Positions 6,694 to 13,972 of a stretch of DNA of 17,230 bases are shown one piece after another. Source of the DNA: Deltaproteobacteria bacterium (lineage in GTDB: Bacteria > Desulfobacterota > Anaeroferrophillalia > Anaeroferrophillales > Tharpellaceae). The first letter of the stretch is position 1. Every line of letters starts with the position of its first letter. The stretch covers positions 1 through 17,230 of the forward strand of contig JAUVDU010000003.1 in assembly GCA_030595135.1 (NCBI GenBank), read 5' to 3'. The notes beneath the pieces are model-generated. The model saw only the letters and a list, made by a program, of their open reading frames with translations. It searched no databases and was not told the origin of the DNA. Position numbers and translations under genes: made by a program.

Positions 6694-7998
6694 TTAGCGA
6701 CGACGTCCGCCCGCCTTCTTCATCAACCCTTCATAATTTCTCGACATCAGGTGAGATTGAATCTGCTGGATAGTATCGATACCAACACCGACCACAATCA
6801 ACAGAGCCGTGCCTCCGAAAAAGAAAGGTACATTAAATTTACCAATCAACAACATTGGCAGAACACAAACCACTGAGACATAAACAGCTCCCCAGAAGGT
6901 CAAGCGAGTCAGTATCTTATCCAGATATTCAGTCGTACGCTTACCCGGTCTGATCCCCGGAACATAGCCGCCGAATTTTTTTAGATTATCAGCCACATCA
7001 TCCGGCTTAAAAGTTACCGCCGTATAGAAATAGCAGAAGATAAAGATCAATACAACGTAGACAACGTTATATAAGATACTGCTTGGAATAAACGCCGCCG
7101 TAAACTTTTTCATGATCGGGATATCAATGAATCCTGCAATAGTTGCCGGAAACATGATAATCGATGATGCAAAAATCGGCGGGATAACCCCGGCGGTATT
7201 TATTTTCAAAGGCAAATGCGTACTTTGACCACCGACCATTCGCCGTCCCTGTACACGTTTAGCATACTGAATCGGTATTCGGCGTTGAGCCATCTCAATA
7301 AAGACAATCACCGCAATGGTTACCGCCATGAGTATGATGATAAACATCATAATAAAAAGACTCATTTCACCGGTTTTTATCAGGCGAATTGAGTTGATAA
7401 TAGCCGCCGGGCCGCGGGCTACAATACCGGCAAAAATAATCAACGATATACCGTTACCAATACCTCGTTCAGTAATCTGTTCACCAATCCACATAATGAA
7501 AGCGGTACCGGTAGTCAGGGTAATGATAGTCAATATTCTAAAACCCCAACCCGGGAACATGACAATCATCTCACCGGCCGGGCCTTGCATACTTTCAAGC
7601 CCGACAGCTATGCCAAAACTCTGGATGACACTCAGTAAAATAGTACCATAGCGAGTGTAGCGACTAATTTTGCGACGCCCGGCTTCACCCTCTTTCTTAA
7701 GCCGTTCAAGGGTAGGAACAACCATAGCCAGCAGTTCAATAATAATTGAAGCACTGATATAAGGCATAATCCCCAATGAGAATACCGACAATCGACTCAG
7801 TCCACCCCCGGAAAACATGTCAAACATGCCCAGTAGTGTGCCCTTGGCCTGTACAAAAAATGCCGCCAGAGCCTGACCATCGATACCCGGAGTCGGCACG
7901 TGAATACCGATGCGATAGACAAAGAGTAGCAGGAACGTCCAACCAAGGCGTTTCTGCAACTCCGGAATATTGCCGATATTTTCAATGCCCTTAAGCAA
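6694..7998 (-). CDS. secY: Protein translocase channel subunit SecY
   Basis: SecY is the pore of the SecYEG translocon in the inner membrane. The product has 434 residues with about ten hydrophobic segments, from RLGWTFLLLFVYRIGIHVPT near the N-terminus to FFFGGTALLIVVGVGIDTIQ near residue 405. Family motifs include FSLGIMPYISASIIIELL, the loop IQYAKRVQGRRMVGGQSTHL with the INTAGVIPPIFASSI segment after it, and FVPGIRPGKRT-like VPGIRPGKRT. The start is TTG (7996-7998), set by GAGGAGG six bases upstream and by lack of an alternative. The gene overlaps the end of rplO by eight bases. SecE and SecG are not in the window. Confidence 0.98.
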   Translation of the reverse strand: MLKGIENIGNIPELQKRLGWTFLLLFVYRIGIHVPTPGIDGQALAAFFVQAKGTLLGMFDMFSGGGLSRLSVFSLGIMPYISASIIIELLAMVVPTLERLKKEGEAGRRKISRYTRYGTILLSVIQSFGIAVGLESMQGPAGEMIVMFPGWGFRILTIITLTTGTAFIMWIGEQITERGIGNGISLIIFAGIVARGPAAIINSIRLIKTGEMSLFIMMFIIILMAVTIAVIVFIEMAQRRIPIQYAKRVQGRRMVGGQSTHLPLKINTAGVIPPIFASSIIMFPATIAGFIDIPIMKKFTAAFIPSSILYNVVYVVLIFIFCYFYTAVTFKPDDVADNLKKFGGYVPGIRPGKRTTEYLDKILTRLTFWGAVYVSVVCVLPMLLIGKFNVPFFFGGTALLIVVGVGIDTIQQIQSHLMSRNYEGLMKKAGGRRR

Positions 7999-8443
7999 GC
8001 TGTGCCTCCTCTACCAGACCCCCGGCCTGCTTGACCTTTTCGATCGCGGTAGCACTACAGGCAGTCACCCGAATCGTCAATTTCTTATTTAAAAGACCAT
8101 TACCCAAGAGTTTGATGCGAGTTTCCCGCTGGTTTATCAATCCCTGAAGCTTTAGCGCTGCAGCGTCAACGATACTGCCATCCTCAAAACAATTAAGCTG
8201 ATGCACGTTGACAATTGCATACTCTTGACGAAAAATATTGGTAAAACCACGCTTGGGGATGCGCCGTTGCAGAGGCATCTGTCCACCCTCAAACCAGGGA
8301 TGGATACCACCACCGGAACGAGATTTCTGTCCCTTATGGCCACGTCCGGCAGTTTTTTGATTTCCGGATCCGGATCCACGTCCAACTCTTTTTCTATTTT
8401 TAGCGGCTCCACTATCAGCCGGCAATGAAGATAAATTGACCAT
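7991..8443 (-). CDS. rplO: 50S ribosomal protein L15
   Basis: L15 is a late-assembly 50S protein with a long basic N-terminal extension that reaches into the 23S core. The 150 residues show the signature start LSSLPADSGAAKNRKRVGRG, the glycine-rich SGNQKTAGRGHKGQKSRSGG, then FEGGQMPLQRRIPKRGFTN, and a folded C-terminal half. It starts with ATG after GAGG. The stop overlaps the secY start, so secY translation is probably coupled to it. Confidence 0.98.
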   Translation of the reverse strand: MVNLSSLPADSGAAKNRKRVGRGSGSGNQKTAGRGHKGQKSRSGGGIHPWFEGGQMPLQRRIPKRGFTNIFRQEYAIVNVHQLNCFEDGSIVDAAALKLQGLINQRETRIKLLGNGLLNKKLTIRVTACSATAIEKVKQAGGLVEEAQLA

Positions 8444-8458
8444 TTATTTCCTCAAATC

Positions 8459-8472
8459 TTAAGACAGCTTAA
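8459..8472 (-). promoter_or_regulatory. Small hairpin before the rplO ribosome-binding site
   Basis: On the minus strand TTAAG, loop CTGT, CTTAA forms five perfect pairs, with one further possible T-G pair, in the 34-base rpmD-rplO spacer. It ends about six bases before GAGG. This is weak on its own; it is listed because similar hairpins recur in other spacers here. Confidence 0.28.
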
Positions 8473-8477
8473 ATCTG

Positions 8478-8657
8478 TCAGACTCTTTCGACATCTACCA
8501 TATAAGAAATCTTACGCACCATTCCTGCAATCTGCGGAGTTTCCGTCAAGGTTACGCTCTGTCGTATTTTACGCAAACCTAAAGCTTCAGCCGTTTTCTT
8601 ATGCTTTATCAAACGGCCGGCGCAACTTTTCTTCAATGTTATCTTAAGGGTACTCAT
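8478..8657 (-). CDS. rpmD: 50S ribosomal protein L30
   Basis: I translated this short gene directly: ATG at 8655-8657 to TGA at 8478-8480, 59 residues. It begins MSTLKITLKKSCAGRLIKHK, continues with ALGLRKIRQSV and ends with QIAGMVRKISYMVDVERV, all L30 family features. L30 is a small surface protein of the 50S. Length is normal (about 58-60). GGAG lies seven bases before the ATG. Its position between rpsE and rplO is the standard spc order. Confidence 0.97.
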   Translation of the reverse strand: MSTLKITLKKSCAGRLIKHKKTAEALGLRKIRQSVTLTETPQIAGMVRKISYMVDVERV

Positions 8658-8721
8658 TTTATCGCTCCAGTGTCCTTACTTTTCAGAATGTAGAGTTTGT
8701 GCCGTAAACCTGTAACACCTG

Positions 8722-9219
8722 CTAACTGTTAAGCTTTAACTGTTTGTTCCGGTTACGGGAAACCTGCTCAACACTCTGAAGCTGCATAAGGCCGTCTACA
8801 GTAGCTCGTACTGCATTATGAGGGTTGTTGGAACCAATACATTTAGTCAAAATATCTTTGACCCCAGCTGACTCCAACACAGCCCGAACCGCCCCACCGG
8901 CAATCACACCGGTTCCGGGAGAAGCCGGTCGCAATAAAACCTTTCCGGCACCGTAATTTCCGACCACCTGATAAGGAATAGTATTGCCGACCAAAGCAAC
9001 TTGAACCATCTCACGCTTAGCAGCTTCGGTACCTTTGCGCACAGCTTCCGGCACTTCATTGGCTTTTCCCAAACCAAATCCGATCTGGCCCTTGCCGTCA
9101 CCAACAACGACCAATGCGCTGAAACTGAATCGCCGACCACCTTTTACAACCTTAGCAACCCGGTTGATCTTGACCACCCGTTCAGTTACTTCATCCTCAA
9201 GAAATCTGGGCTTTTCCAA
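8722..9219 (-). CDS. rpsE: 30S ribosomal protein S5
   Basis: S5 lies near the mRNA entry site and affects decoding fidelity; the loop around residues 20-32 is where spectinomycin-resistance changes map in other bacteria. The 165 residues include [20 protein letters not shown] (residues 13-32), the glycine-rich [20 protein letters not shown], and the C-terminal domain with [20 protein letters not shown]. The start codon is TTG (9217-9219), with GGAGG six bases upstream and no in-frame ATG near it. Confidence 0.98.
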   Translation of the reverse strand: MEKPRFLEDEVTERVVKINRVAKVVKGGRRFSFSALVVVGDGKGQIGFGLGKANEVPEAVRKGTEAAKREMVQVALVGNTIPYQVVGNYGAGKVLLRPASPGTGVIAGGAVRAVLESAGVKDILTKCIGSNNPHNAVRATVDGLMQLQSVEQVSRNRNKQLKLNS

Positions 9220-9270
9220 GCCACACCTCCATTATTTACAGTTTTCGCTATAGCTTGTTCAAAATCAGAA

Positions 9271-9633
9271 CTAAAATTTCAGCCCGGCCTCTCGTGCCGC
9301 ATCGGCAAGCTCTTTGATGCGCCCGTGATAAATAAAGCCATTGCGGTCAAAGACAACTTCCTTGATATCGCCGGCCTGCAAACGCTCGGCGATAAGACGT
9401 CCAACCTCTTTAGCAGCAGCCCGATTTCCACCAGATGAGAGGGAAAAATCCTTCTCTAAAGTAGAGGCCGATGCCAAGGTTGTTTGCTGAACATCATCAA
9501 TTGCCTGAATATAGATATTCTTGGCGGATTTAAAAACCGAGAGTCTCGGGCGCACTGCACTGCCGCTGACGATACTCCTGATCTTCCGCTTTTTCTTCTC
9601 TCTTATAACTCTTTTTCTTGCTTTCAGATTCAC
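9271..9633 (-). CDS. rplR: 50S ribosomal protein L18
   Basis: L18 binds 5S rRNA with L5 and joins it to the 50S central protuberance. The product has about 120 residues, with a basic N-terminus (NLKARKRVIREKKKRKIRS), the RPRLSVFKSAKNIYIQAIDD core and the C-terminal YHGRIKELADAAREAGLKF. There are two adjacent GTG codons at 9634-9636 and 9631-9633. I prefer the second, because the GAGG Shine-Dalgarno is seven bases from it and only four from the first; either choice changes one residue. The gap to rplF is short, under 20 bases. Confidence 0.97.
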   Translation of the reverse strand: MNLKARKRVIREKKKRKIRSIVSGSAVRPRLSVFKSAKNIYIQAIDDVQQTTLASASTLEKDFSLSSGGNRAAAKEVGRLIAERLQAGDIKEVVFDRNGFIYHGRIKELADAAREAGLKF

Positions 9634-9651
9634 CACATCACCTCAATAAAT

Positions 9652-10185
9652 CTATTTACCAGCCTTACCGGCTTTACGAATAACATATTCGTCTGTATAT
9701 TTGATGCCTTTACCCTTGTAAGGTTCGACCGGACGGAATGATCTGATATCGGCCGCTACGGCCCCAACCAATTGTTTATCAATCCCCTGGACTACTACTT
9801 TCTCTTTATCGACAGAGATATTAATTCCATCCGGTATCGGATAAGCAATGGGATGCGAAAAGCCCAACGCCAGATCCAGGGTATTACCCTTGACCGCCGC
9901 CTTGTAACCAATCCCTTTAATCTCTAAAGACTTACTGAACCCTTCAGTTACTCCGGCAACCATATTGGCCAGCAGAGCCCGCATTAATCCATGAAATGAA
10001 CGTGAACGACGATCATCAGACACCCGGGTTACATTTACAGTCCGGCCGTCAACATCAACGCCCACACGATCCACCAGAACCTGCTGCAAACTGCCTTTAG
10101 GCCCCTTAACCTTAACCATTCCCTCTGCCACAGCTACTTCAACGCCCTGCGGCAGCAGAATCTCTTTTTTACCGATTCGAGACAT
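9652..10185 (-). CDS. rplF: 50S ribosomal protein L6
   Basis: L6 lies near the sarcin-ricin loop and the factor-binding site of the 50S. The 177 residues form two similar alpha/beta domains. Family features are MSRIGKKEILLPQGVEV at the start, the GLMRALLANMVAGVTEGFSK joint, LEIKGIGYKAAV, and the C-terminal signature RPVEPYKGKGIKYTDEYVIR. ATG follows AGGGG. It is in the normal spc position between rpsH and rplR. Confidence 0.98.
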   Translation of the reverse strand: MSRIGKKEILLPQGVEVAVAEGMVKVKGPKGSLQQVLVDRVGVDVDGRTVNVTRVSDDRRSRSFHGLMRALLANMVAGVTEGFSKSLEIKGIGYKAAVKGNTLDLALGFSHPIAYPIPDGINISVDKEKVVVQGIDKQLVGAVAADIRSFRPVEPYKGKGIKYTDEYVIRKAGKAGK

Positions 10186-10213
10186 CTTTTACCCCTACAA
10201 CCTAAACGCTGCT

Positions 10214-10612
10214 TTACCAGACAGAGCAGATATATTCGCCGCCAACTTGAAGTTTTGCAGCCTGTTCGCCACTAACCACCCCTTTCGAAGTCGAAAGGAT
10301 ACTGGTTCCGAGACCATTACGTATTACCGGAATTTCATCATGTTTAACATAACGCCGCAAACCGCTACGACTCTCACGGCGAATGCCATTGATGATCGAT
10401 CGACCCTGCTCGTCATATTTGAGGTAGAGGCGTAATGTACCTTGTACTTCACCGCTCAATACCTTAAAGTTCTTGATGTAACCTTCTTCTTTAAGAATCT
10501 CGGCCAGACTTTTGTTCATCTTGGTCAAGATAATATCAACTTTTTCTAAATTGACCATCTTCGCATTACGAATCCTGGTCAACATATCAGCGATCAAATC
10601 GGTTGCCGACAT
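10214..10612 (-). CDS. rpsH: 30S ribosomal protein S8
   Basis: S8 binds the central domain of 16S rRNA, and in E. coli it represses the spc operon by binding mRNA near the rplE start. From ATG at 10610-10612 the product is 132 residues, starting MSATDLIADMLTRIRNAK and ending GGEYICSVW, both typical. A longer frame could begin at a GTG three codons earlier (10619-10621). That GTG is part of AAGGTG, which makes a good Shine-Dalgarno six bases before the ATG, while the GTG itself has none. I therefore place the start at 10612. Confidence 0.97.
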   Translation of the reverse strand: MSATDLIADMLTRIRNAKMVNLEKVDIILTKMNKSLAEILKEEGYIKNFKVLSGEVQGTLRLYLKYDEQGRSIINGIRRESRSGLRRYVKHDEIPVIRNGLGTSILSTSKGVVSGEQAAKLQVGGEYICSVW

Positions 10613-10650
10613 TTCACTCACCTTTTAAAAATGTTTATTGCTCAGTTTGA

Positions 10651-10836
10651 CTACCAGCTCGATTTTATGACACCGGGTATATCGCCTTGGGACGACAGGG
10701 TACGAAAACAGATTCTGCACATATCGAATTTGCGATAGTATCCCCGTGGTCGTCCACATAATGGACAACGATTATATTCCCGCACTGCAAATTTCTTAGG
10801 TCGTGAAGCCTTGACCATTATTGACTTTTTAGCCAT
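10651..10836 (-). CDS. rpsN: 30S ribosomal protein S14, type Z (zinc-binding)
   Basis: This is the short S14 form of 61 residues with a zinc ribbon: C24, C27, C40 and C43 in the stretch [20 protein letters not shown] (22-41) followed by ICF. The rest ([20 protein letters not shown] and [11 protein letters not shown]) is typical. S14 is in the 30S head and is needed for late assembly. E. coli has the longer cysteine-free type instead. AGGAG lies seven bases before the ATG. A GC-rich hairpin occupies much of the 55-base spacer after rplE. Confidence 0.98.
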   Translation of the reverse strand: MAKKSIMVKASRPKKFAVREYNRCPLCGRPRGYYRKFDMCRICFRTLSSQGDIPGVIKSSW

Positions 10837-10851
10837 CTAACAACTCCTAGG

Positions 10852-10886
10852 TTACCGGCCCCGGTCAGACGTAGGGCAACCGGTAA
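10852..10886 (-). promoter_or_regulatory. GC-rich hairpin between rplE and rpsN
   Basis: On the minus strand TTACCGG (10886-10880) pairs perfectly with CCGGTAA (10858-10852). Inside, CCC of TTGCCC can pair with GGG of GACCGGGG after a small bulge. The stem ends a few bases before the rpsN Shine-Dalgarno (TAGGAG). The T-rich run on the minus strand is 5' of the stem, not after it, so it is not a terminator. A regulatory or RNA-processing role is inferred. Confidence 0.5.
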
Positions 10887-10891
10887 AAAAA

Positions 10892-11431
10892 TCATTTCCG
10901 GAATGGAAAACCAAACAGGCTTAATAACTCACGACCTTCTTCATCGTTTTTGGCGGTCGTCACTACTGCGATATTCATACCCTTAATTTTGTCAACATTT
11001 TCGAGGTCAATTTCAGGGAATACCAACTGCTCACGAAAACCCAAAGAGTAGTTCCCCCGACCATCGAATGCTTTTCCGGGAATCCCCTTGAAGTCACGTA
11101 CCCGTGGCAGAACAACATTGATCAATCTTTCAAGGAATTCATACATGACTTCACGGCGCAAAGTTACCATACAACCGATCGGCATTCCTTCACGCAATTT
11201 AAACTGCGCAATCGATTTCCGGGCCTTGGTGATTACCGGCTTGCGACCGGTTATAGCCGCCATTTCGGCAACCGCCGATTCGAGAATTTTAACATTGTGC
11301 ACCGCCTCTCCGAGGCCCATGTTAACCACGACCTTTTCCAAGCGCGGAACTTCCATGACATTGCCATAGGCAAATCTTTTGCGCATGGCCGGCACAACTT
11401 CCTGCTGATATTTTTCCTTAAACAAGCCCAT
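10892..11431 (-). CDS. rplE: 50S ribosomal protein L5
   Basis: L5 binds 5S rRNA and contacts P-site tRNA from the central protuberance. The 179 residues are the normal length, with [20 protein letters not shown] (residues 26-45), the [20 protein letters not shown] region, [31 protein letters not shown] and the end FGFPFRK. ATG lies ten bases after GGAGG. That Shine-Dalgarno lies within a small predicted hairpin in the 23-base rplX-rplE gap. In E. coli, S8 represses the spc operon at this same junction. Confidence 0.98.
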   Translation of the reverse strand: MGLFKEKYQQEVVPAMRKRFAYGNVMEVPRLEKVVVNMGLGEAVHNVKILESAVAEMAAITGRKPVITKARKSIAQFKLREGMPIGCMVTLRREVMYEFLERLINVVLPRVRDFKGIPGKAFDGRGNYSLGFREQLVFPEIDLENVDKIKGMNIAVVTTAKNDEEGRELLSLFGFPFRK

Positions 11432-11437
11432 CTAGCT

Positions 11438-11454
11438 TTGCCCTCCGGGGTCAA
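11438..11454 (-). promoter_or_regulatory. Small hairpin that could occlude the rplE Shine-Dalgarno
   Basis: On the minus strand TTG-a-CCC, loop CGGA, GGGCAA can fold with six pairs and one bulged A. The GGAGGG ribosome site sits in the loop and 3' strand, so folding would hide it. Only the complementarity is seen. No S8-like internal-loop motif was confirmed. Confidence 0.35.
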
Positions 11455-11772
11455 CTACTTATCAAAAAGCTCTTCGCACTGTTTACAGTAGCGAACATTT
11501 TTGTTATCGCCCATTTTCCGCACTCCACTCCGAACCGCTTTGTCACACTTATCGCAATAGAGCATGACTTTGGAACGATGAATGGATGCCTCTTTTTCAA
11601 TTATTCCACCCTGAGCCTGATCCATACCAGGTTTAGTATGTCGCTTGACAAGGTTGAGTTTTTCAACAACTACCCGGTCTTTAGCATGGATAACCCTTTT
11701 GATTTTCCCGCTCTTACCTTTATCTTTTCCGCCGATGACCATTACTTTGTCATCTTTTTTAAGCTGCAACAT
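11455..11772 (-). CDS. rplX: 50S ribosomal protein L24 with C-terminal zinc ribbon
   Basis: L24 is one of the two assembly initiators of the 50S and lies by the tunnel exit. The 105 residues have an N-terminal KOW motif at about 6-33 (KDDKVMVIGGKDKGKSGKIK), then QAQGGIIEKEASIHRSKVML. A C-terminal CxxC pair follows twice: C73/C76 (CDKC) and C96/C99 (CKQC). The four cysteines mark the zinc-binding type. The ATG has GGAG seven bases upstream. Confidence 0.98.
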   Translation of the reverse strand: MLQLKKDDKVMVIGGKDKGKSGKIKRVIHAKDRVVVEKLNLVKRHTKPGMDQAQGGIIEKEASIHRSKVMLYCDKCDKAVRSGVRKMGDNKNVRYCKQCEELFDK

Positions 11773-11783
11773 TGCAACACTCC

Positions 11784-11797
11784 AAAACTTTTGTTTT
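11784..11797 (-). promoter_or_regulatory. Small hairpin abutting the rplX Shine-Dalgarno
   Basis: On the minus strand AAAAC, loop AAAA, GTTTT lies in the 35-base rplN-rplX spacer and is immediately followed by GGAG. The stem is only five pairs and AT-rich, so it may be chance. It is listed as part of the recurring pattern. Confidence 0.25.
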
Positions 11798-11807
11798 AAG
11801 CTACCCC

Positions 11808-12176
11808 TTACAGTACTTCTGGTGCCAGGGATACAATTTTCATAAAATTCTTAGCCCTCAGTTCACGAGCTACAGGACCAAAAATACGGGTCCCAATGGG
11901 CTCATTTTGAGGGTTGATAAGAACCGCTGAATTGCAGTCGAATTTAATATAGCTGCCATCCTGGCGACGAACCTCTTTGGCACAACGCACGACCACAGCC
12001 TCTAGAACTTCACCTTTTTTTACCTTGGAGTTGGGTATGGCTTCCTTTATAGAAACCTTGATGATATCACCGACTCTGGCATATCGCCGACGGGAACCAC
12101 CCAGCACCTTGATACATAACATCTTTTTCGCTCCCGAATTATCTGCTGAGTCAAGGAGCGTCTCAACCTGGATCAT
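11808..12176 (-). CDS. rplN: 50S ribosomal protein L14
   Basis: L14 lies at the subunit interface and forms a bridge to the 30S; it is also where the silencing factor RsfS binds in known systems. The 122 residues are exactly the usual length, with [20 protein letters not shown] at the start, [20 protein letters not shown] (residues 37-56), the ECM-like [20 protein letters not shown] stretch, and SLAPEVL at the end. ATG lies nine bases after GGGAGA. Spacing to rpsQ is 50 bases. Confidence 0.98.
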   Translation of the reverse strand: MIQVETLLDSADNSGAKKMLCIKVLGGSRRRYARVGDIIKVSIKEAIPNSKVKKGEVLEAVVVRCAKEVRRQDGSYIKFDCNSAVLINPQNEPIGTRIFGPVARELRAKNFMKIVSLAPEVL

Positions 12177-12226
12177 CTTATAAATTCTCCCAGTAATACA
12201 TCTGCATTGCCAATAAAGAGAGGCTC

Positions 12227-12493
12227 TTACTTGATAGCCTGAACCACGATTTTACTTACCCGCCAACACTTGTCTTTACTCAAAGGACGGCACTCGGTTA
12301 TGGCCACGGTATCACCGAGTGCACACTGGTTAAGAGCATCATGAGCTTTATACTTACTGCTTCGACGAATATATTTCTTGTAAGTCGGATGTTGCTTTTT
12401 AGTCGAAACCTCAACAACTACGGTTTTATCCATCTTGTCACTGGTAACCAAACCTACCATCGTCCGTTTATTTCTCTGGCCGCTATTATCCAT
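12227..12493 (-). CDS. rpsQ: 30S ribosomal protein S17
   Basis: S17 is an OB-fold protein that binds 16S helix 11 early in 30S assembly. The 88 residues contain [20 protein letters not shown] (residues 10-29), [18 protein letters not shown], and [20 protein letters not shown], all family features. The start is ATG after AAGGA. It lies nine bases after rpmC in the standard S10-spc order. Confidence 0.98.
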   Translation of the reverse strand: MDNSGQRNKRTMVGLVTSDKMDKTVVVEVSTKKQHPTYKKYIRRSSKYKAHDALNQCALGDTVAITECRPLSKDKCWRVSKIVVQAIK

Positions 12494-12502
12494 GACTCTT
12501 CC

Positions 12503-12688
12503 TTATTTCATCTCATTGATACGAGTCAGAACCCGAGCCCGATCTCGTTTTACTTTACCAAGTTTGGCCGTATCCTGCAACTGACTGATACTTTTCTGAA
12601 GGCGCAGATTGAAGAGTTCCTGAGAAAGTTCGCCAACTTTGCCCTGTAGCTGCTCAGCCGACATCTCTTTTACTTCGCTGTTTTTCAT
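12503..12688 (-). CDS. rpmC: 50S ribosomal protein L29
   Basis: L29 is a small two-helix protein at the tunnel exit, next to L23, where it contacts SRP and trigger factor in known structures. The 61 residues read as two amphipathic helices: MSAEQLQGKVGELSQELFNL (residues 9-28) then the LGKVKRDRARVLTRINEMK end. The ATG overlaps the rplP stop by one base (TAATG), with GGAGG seven bases upstream, so translation is likely coupled to rplP. Confidence 0.97.
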   Translation of the reverse strand: MKNSEVKEMSAEQLQGKVGELSQELFNLRLQKSISQLQDTAKLGKVKRDRARVLTRINEMK

Positions 12689-13101
12689 TAGATCACCTCC
12701 CGGCTCACGGCTTTGGTTCTAATCGGCAATTTATGAGCGGCCAAACGCAAGGCTTCGAGGGCAACCTCTTTCGAGACCCCTTCCATCTCATAAAGTATAC
12801 GTCCAGCCCTGACCACGGCTACCCACTCTTCAGGGGAACCTTTACCTTTACCCATTCGCACTTCAGCCGGTTTTTTCGTCATCGGCTTATCGGGAAAAAT
12901 CCTGATCCAGACTTTACCACCACGCTTAATATGGCGATTTATTGCAATACGGGCAGCTTCTATCTGGCGGTTGGTTATAAAACCGTTTTCCAACGCCTTG
13001 AGACCATAATCTCCAAATGATAGCTCTACACCTCTAGAAGCAACGCCGTTATTACGCCCCTTCTGCTGTTTTCTATGTTTAACCTTTTTTGGCATTAACA
13101 T
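12688..13101 (-). CDS. rplP: 50S ribosomal protein L16
   Basis: L16 lies between the peptidyl transferase centre and the central protuberance and helps position A-site tRNA. The 137 residues show [20 protein letters not shown] at the start, [40 protein letters not shown] and [20 protein letters not shown], all typical. ATG is seven bases after AGGGG. A 131-base spacer separates it from rpsC; in many genomes these two genes are nearly adjacent. That spacer holds inverted repeats. Confidence 0.98.
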   Translation of the reverse strand: MLMPKKVKHRKQQKGRNNGVASRGVELSFGDYGLKALENGFITNRQIEAARIAINRHIKRGGKVWIRIFPDKPMTKKPAEVRMGKGKGSPEEWVAVVRAGRILYEMEGVSKEVALEALRLAAHKLPIRTKAVSREVI

Positions 13102-13232
13102 GGCAATACCCCTGGCACTTGTTCTTTAAGTACAAGCTCGATTAAGAGCTTACTTTTTCGTTTTAACACTCACTGAGAGATCATCTAATGTGATCGACTC
13201 AAACTGATGCAGTGTTTGTGTCGAACTCTATT
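13102..13232 (-). promoter_or_regulatory. Long structured spacer between rpsC and rplP
   Basis: This 131-base gap contains no reading frame I can support. On the minus strand AAGTAAGCTC (13155-13146), loop TTAATC, GAGCTTGTACTT (13139-13128) forms ten pairs with a two-base bulge. The overlapping CTTGT-ACTTAAAGA-ACAAG can form a competing hairpin nearer the rplP ribosome site. Further upstream AACACT can pair with AGTGTT, and CATC with GATG. No T-tract follows on the minus strand; read on the plus strand the first hairpin is followed by TTTTTCGTTTT. No convincing promoter was seen. Regulatory function is inferred. Confidence 0.45.
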
Positions 13233-13895
13233 TTATAAGGCTTTGGCAGCGGCGATATGTTGCTGTTTGCCGGCGACTATCTCACCTTTGAATACCCACA
13301 CTTTAATTCCAATAATTCCATATGTCGTGTTCGCTTCAGCGACTCCATAGTCGATATCAGCGCGCAGGGTATGCAACGGCACCCGACCATCACGAGTCCA
13401 TTCAGATCGGGCTATCTCAGCCCCGCCTAAACGACCGCCAACCTTAATTTTTATACCCTCGACTCCGAGCTTCATCGCCATACCCACACTGCGCTTAATA
13501 GCCCGGCGGAAAGCAACGCGTCGCTCTAGTTGCAGAGCTACATTTTCGGCAATCAATTGAGCATCGGTTTCCGGCCGTTTCACTTCATTAATATTAATGA
13601 AGATTTCACCTTTAACGAGCCGGGCCAGATCTTTCTTGAGGGCCTCAATTTCAGCCCCTTTTTTACCGATAATGATACCCGGTCGCGCGGCATAAATGTT
13701 GACCCGAATGCGTTTGGCTGCCCGTTCAATCTCAATTTTCGAGATCCCGGCGTGATACATCTTTTTCTTCAGGTATTTTTTTAACTTTAAATCTTCATGC
13801 AGGAACTGTTTGTACTCTTTATCTGCATACCAGCAGGAACTCCAAGTTTTAACAATTCCCAAACGCAAGCCAATCGGATTAACTTTCTGTCCCAA
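13233..13895 (-). CDS. rpsC: 30S ribosomal protein S3
   Basis: S3 forms part of the mRNA entry tunnel of the 30S. The 220 residues contain [20 protein letters not shown] at the start, a KH type 2 domain with the GKKG loop at 77-80 ([20 protein letters not shown]), and the C-terminal domain with [13 protein letters not shown] and [21 protein letters not shown]. The start is TTG (13893-13895), supported by AGGAG seven bases upstream and the canonical MGQKVNP; an ATG inside AGATGAG is out of frame. A perfect 6-bp hairpin abuts the Shine-Dalgarno. Confidence 0.98.
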   Translation of the reverse strand: MGQKVNPIGLRLGIVKTWSSCWYADKEYKQFLHEDLKLKKYLKKKMYHAGISKIEIERAAKRIRVNIYAARPGIIIGKKGAEIEALKKDLARLVKGEIFININEVKRPETDAQLIAENVALQLERRVAFRRAIKRSVGMAMKLGVEGIKIKVGGRLGGAEIARSEWTRDGRVPLHTLRADIDYGVAEANTTYGIIGIKVWVFKGEIVAGKQQHIAAAKAL

Positions 13896-13907
13896 GACTC
13901 ATCTCCT

Positions 13908-13922
13908 GCACATAAAATGTGC
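13908..13922 (-). promoter_or_regulatory. Hairpin directly abutting the rpsC Shine-Dalgarno
   Basis: On the minus strand GCACAT, loop TTT, ATGTGC is a perfect 6-bp inverted repeat. The next base begins AGGAG, the rpsC ribosome site. It lies in a 77-base rplV-rpsC spacer, which is long for this junction. The ATG in its 3' arm opens a four-codon frame (ATG TGC AGG AGA TGA) that is in phase with the TTG start and stops before it. Confidence 0.5.
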
Positions 13923-13972
13923 GCAATCTATCTACCTATTATTTATTTTCTTTAAAAAAACTTTTTAAAACT

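Noticed and set aside
9001..9438. A 145-codon plus-strand frame opposite rpsE and rplR
   Set aside because: It is antisense to conserved genes and its composition reflects their reverse complement. No independent support.
10613..10621. GTG at 10619-10621 as the start of rpsH
   Set aside because: This GTG belongs to the AAGGTG that serves as Shine-Dalgarno for the ATG at 10610-10612, which also gives the canonical S8 N-terminus.
13128..13168. Intrinsic terminator between rpsC and rplP
   Set aside because: The T-rich run follows the hairpin only on the plus strand, where there is no gene. In the direction of transcription no T-tract follows the stem.
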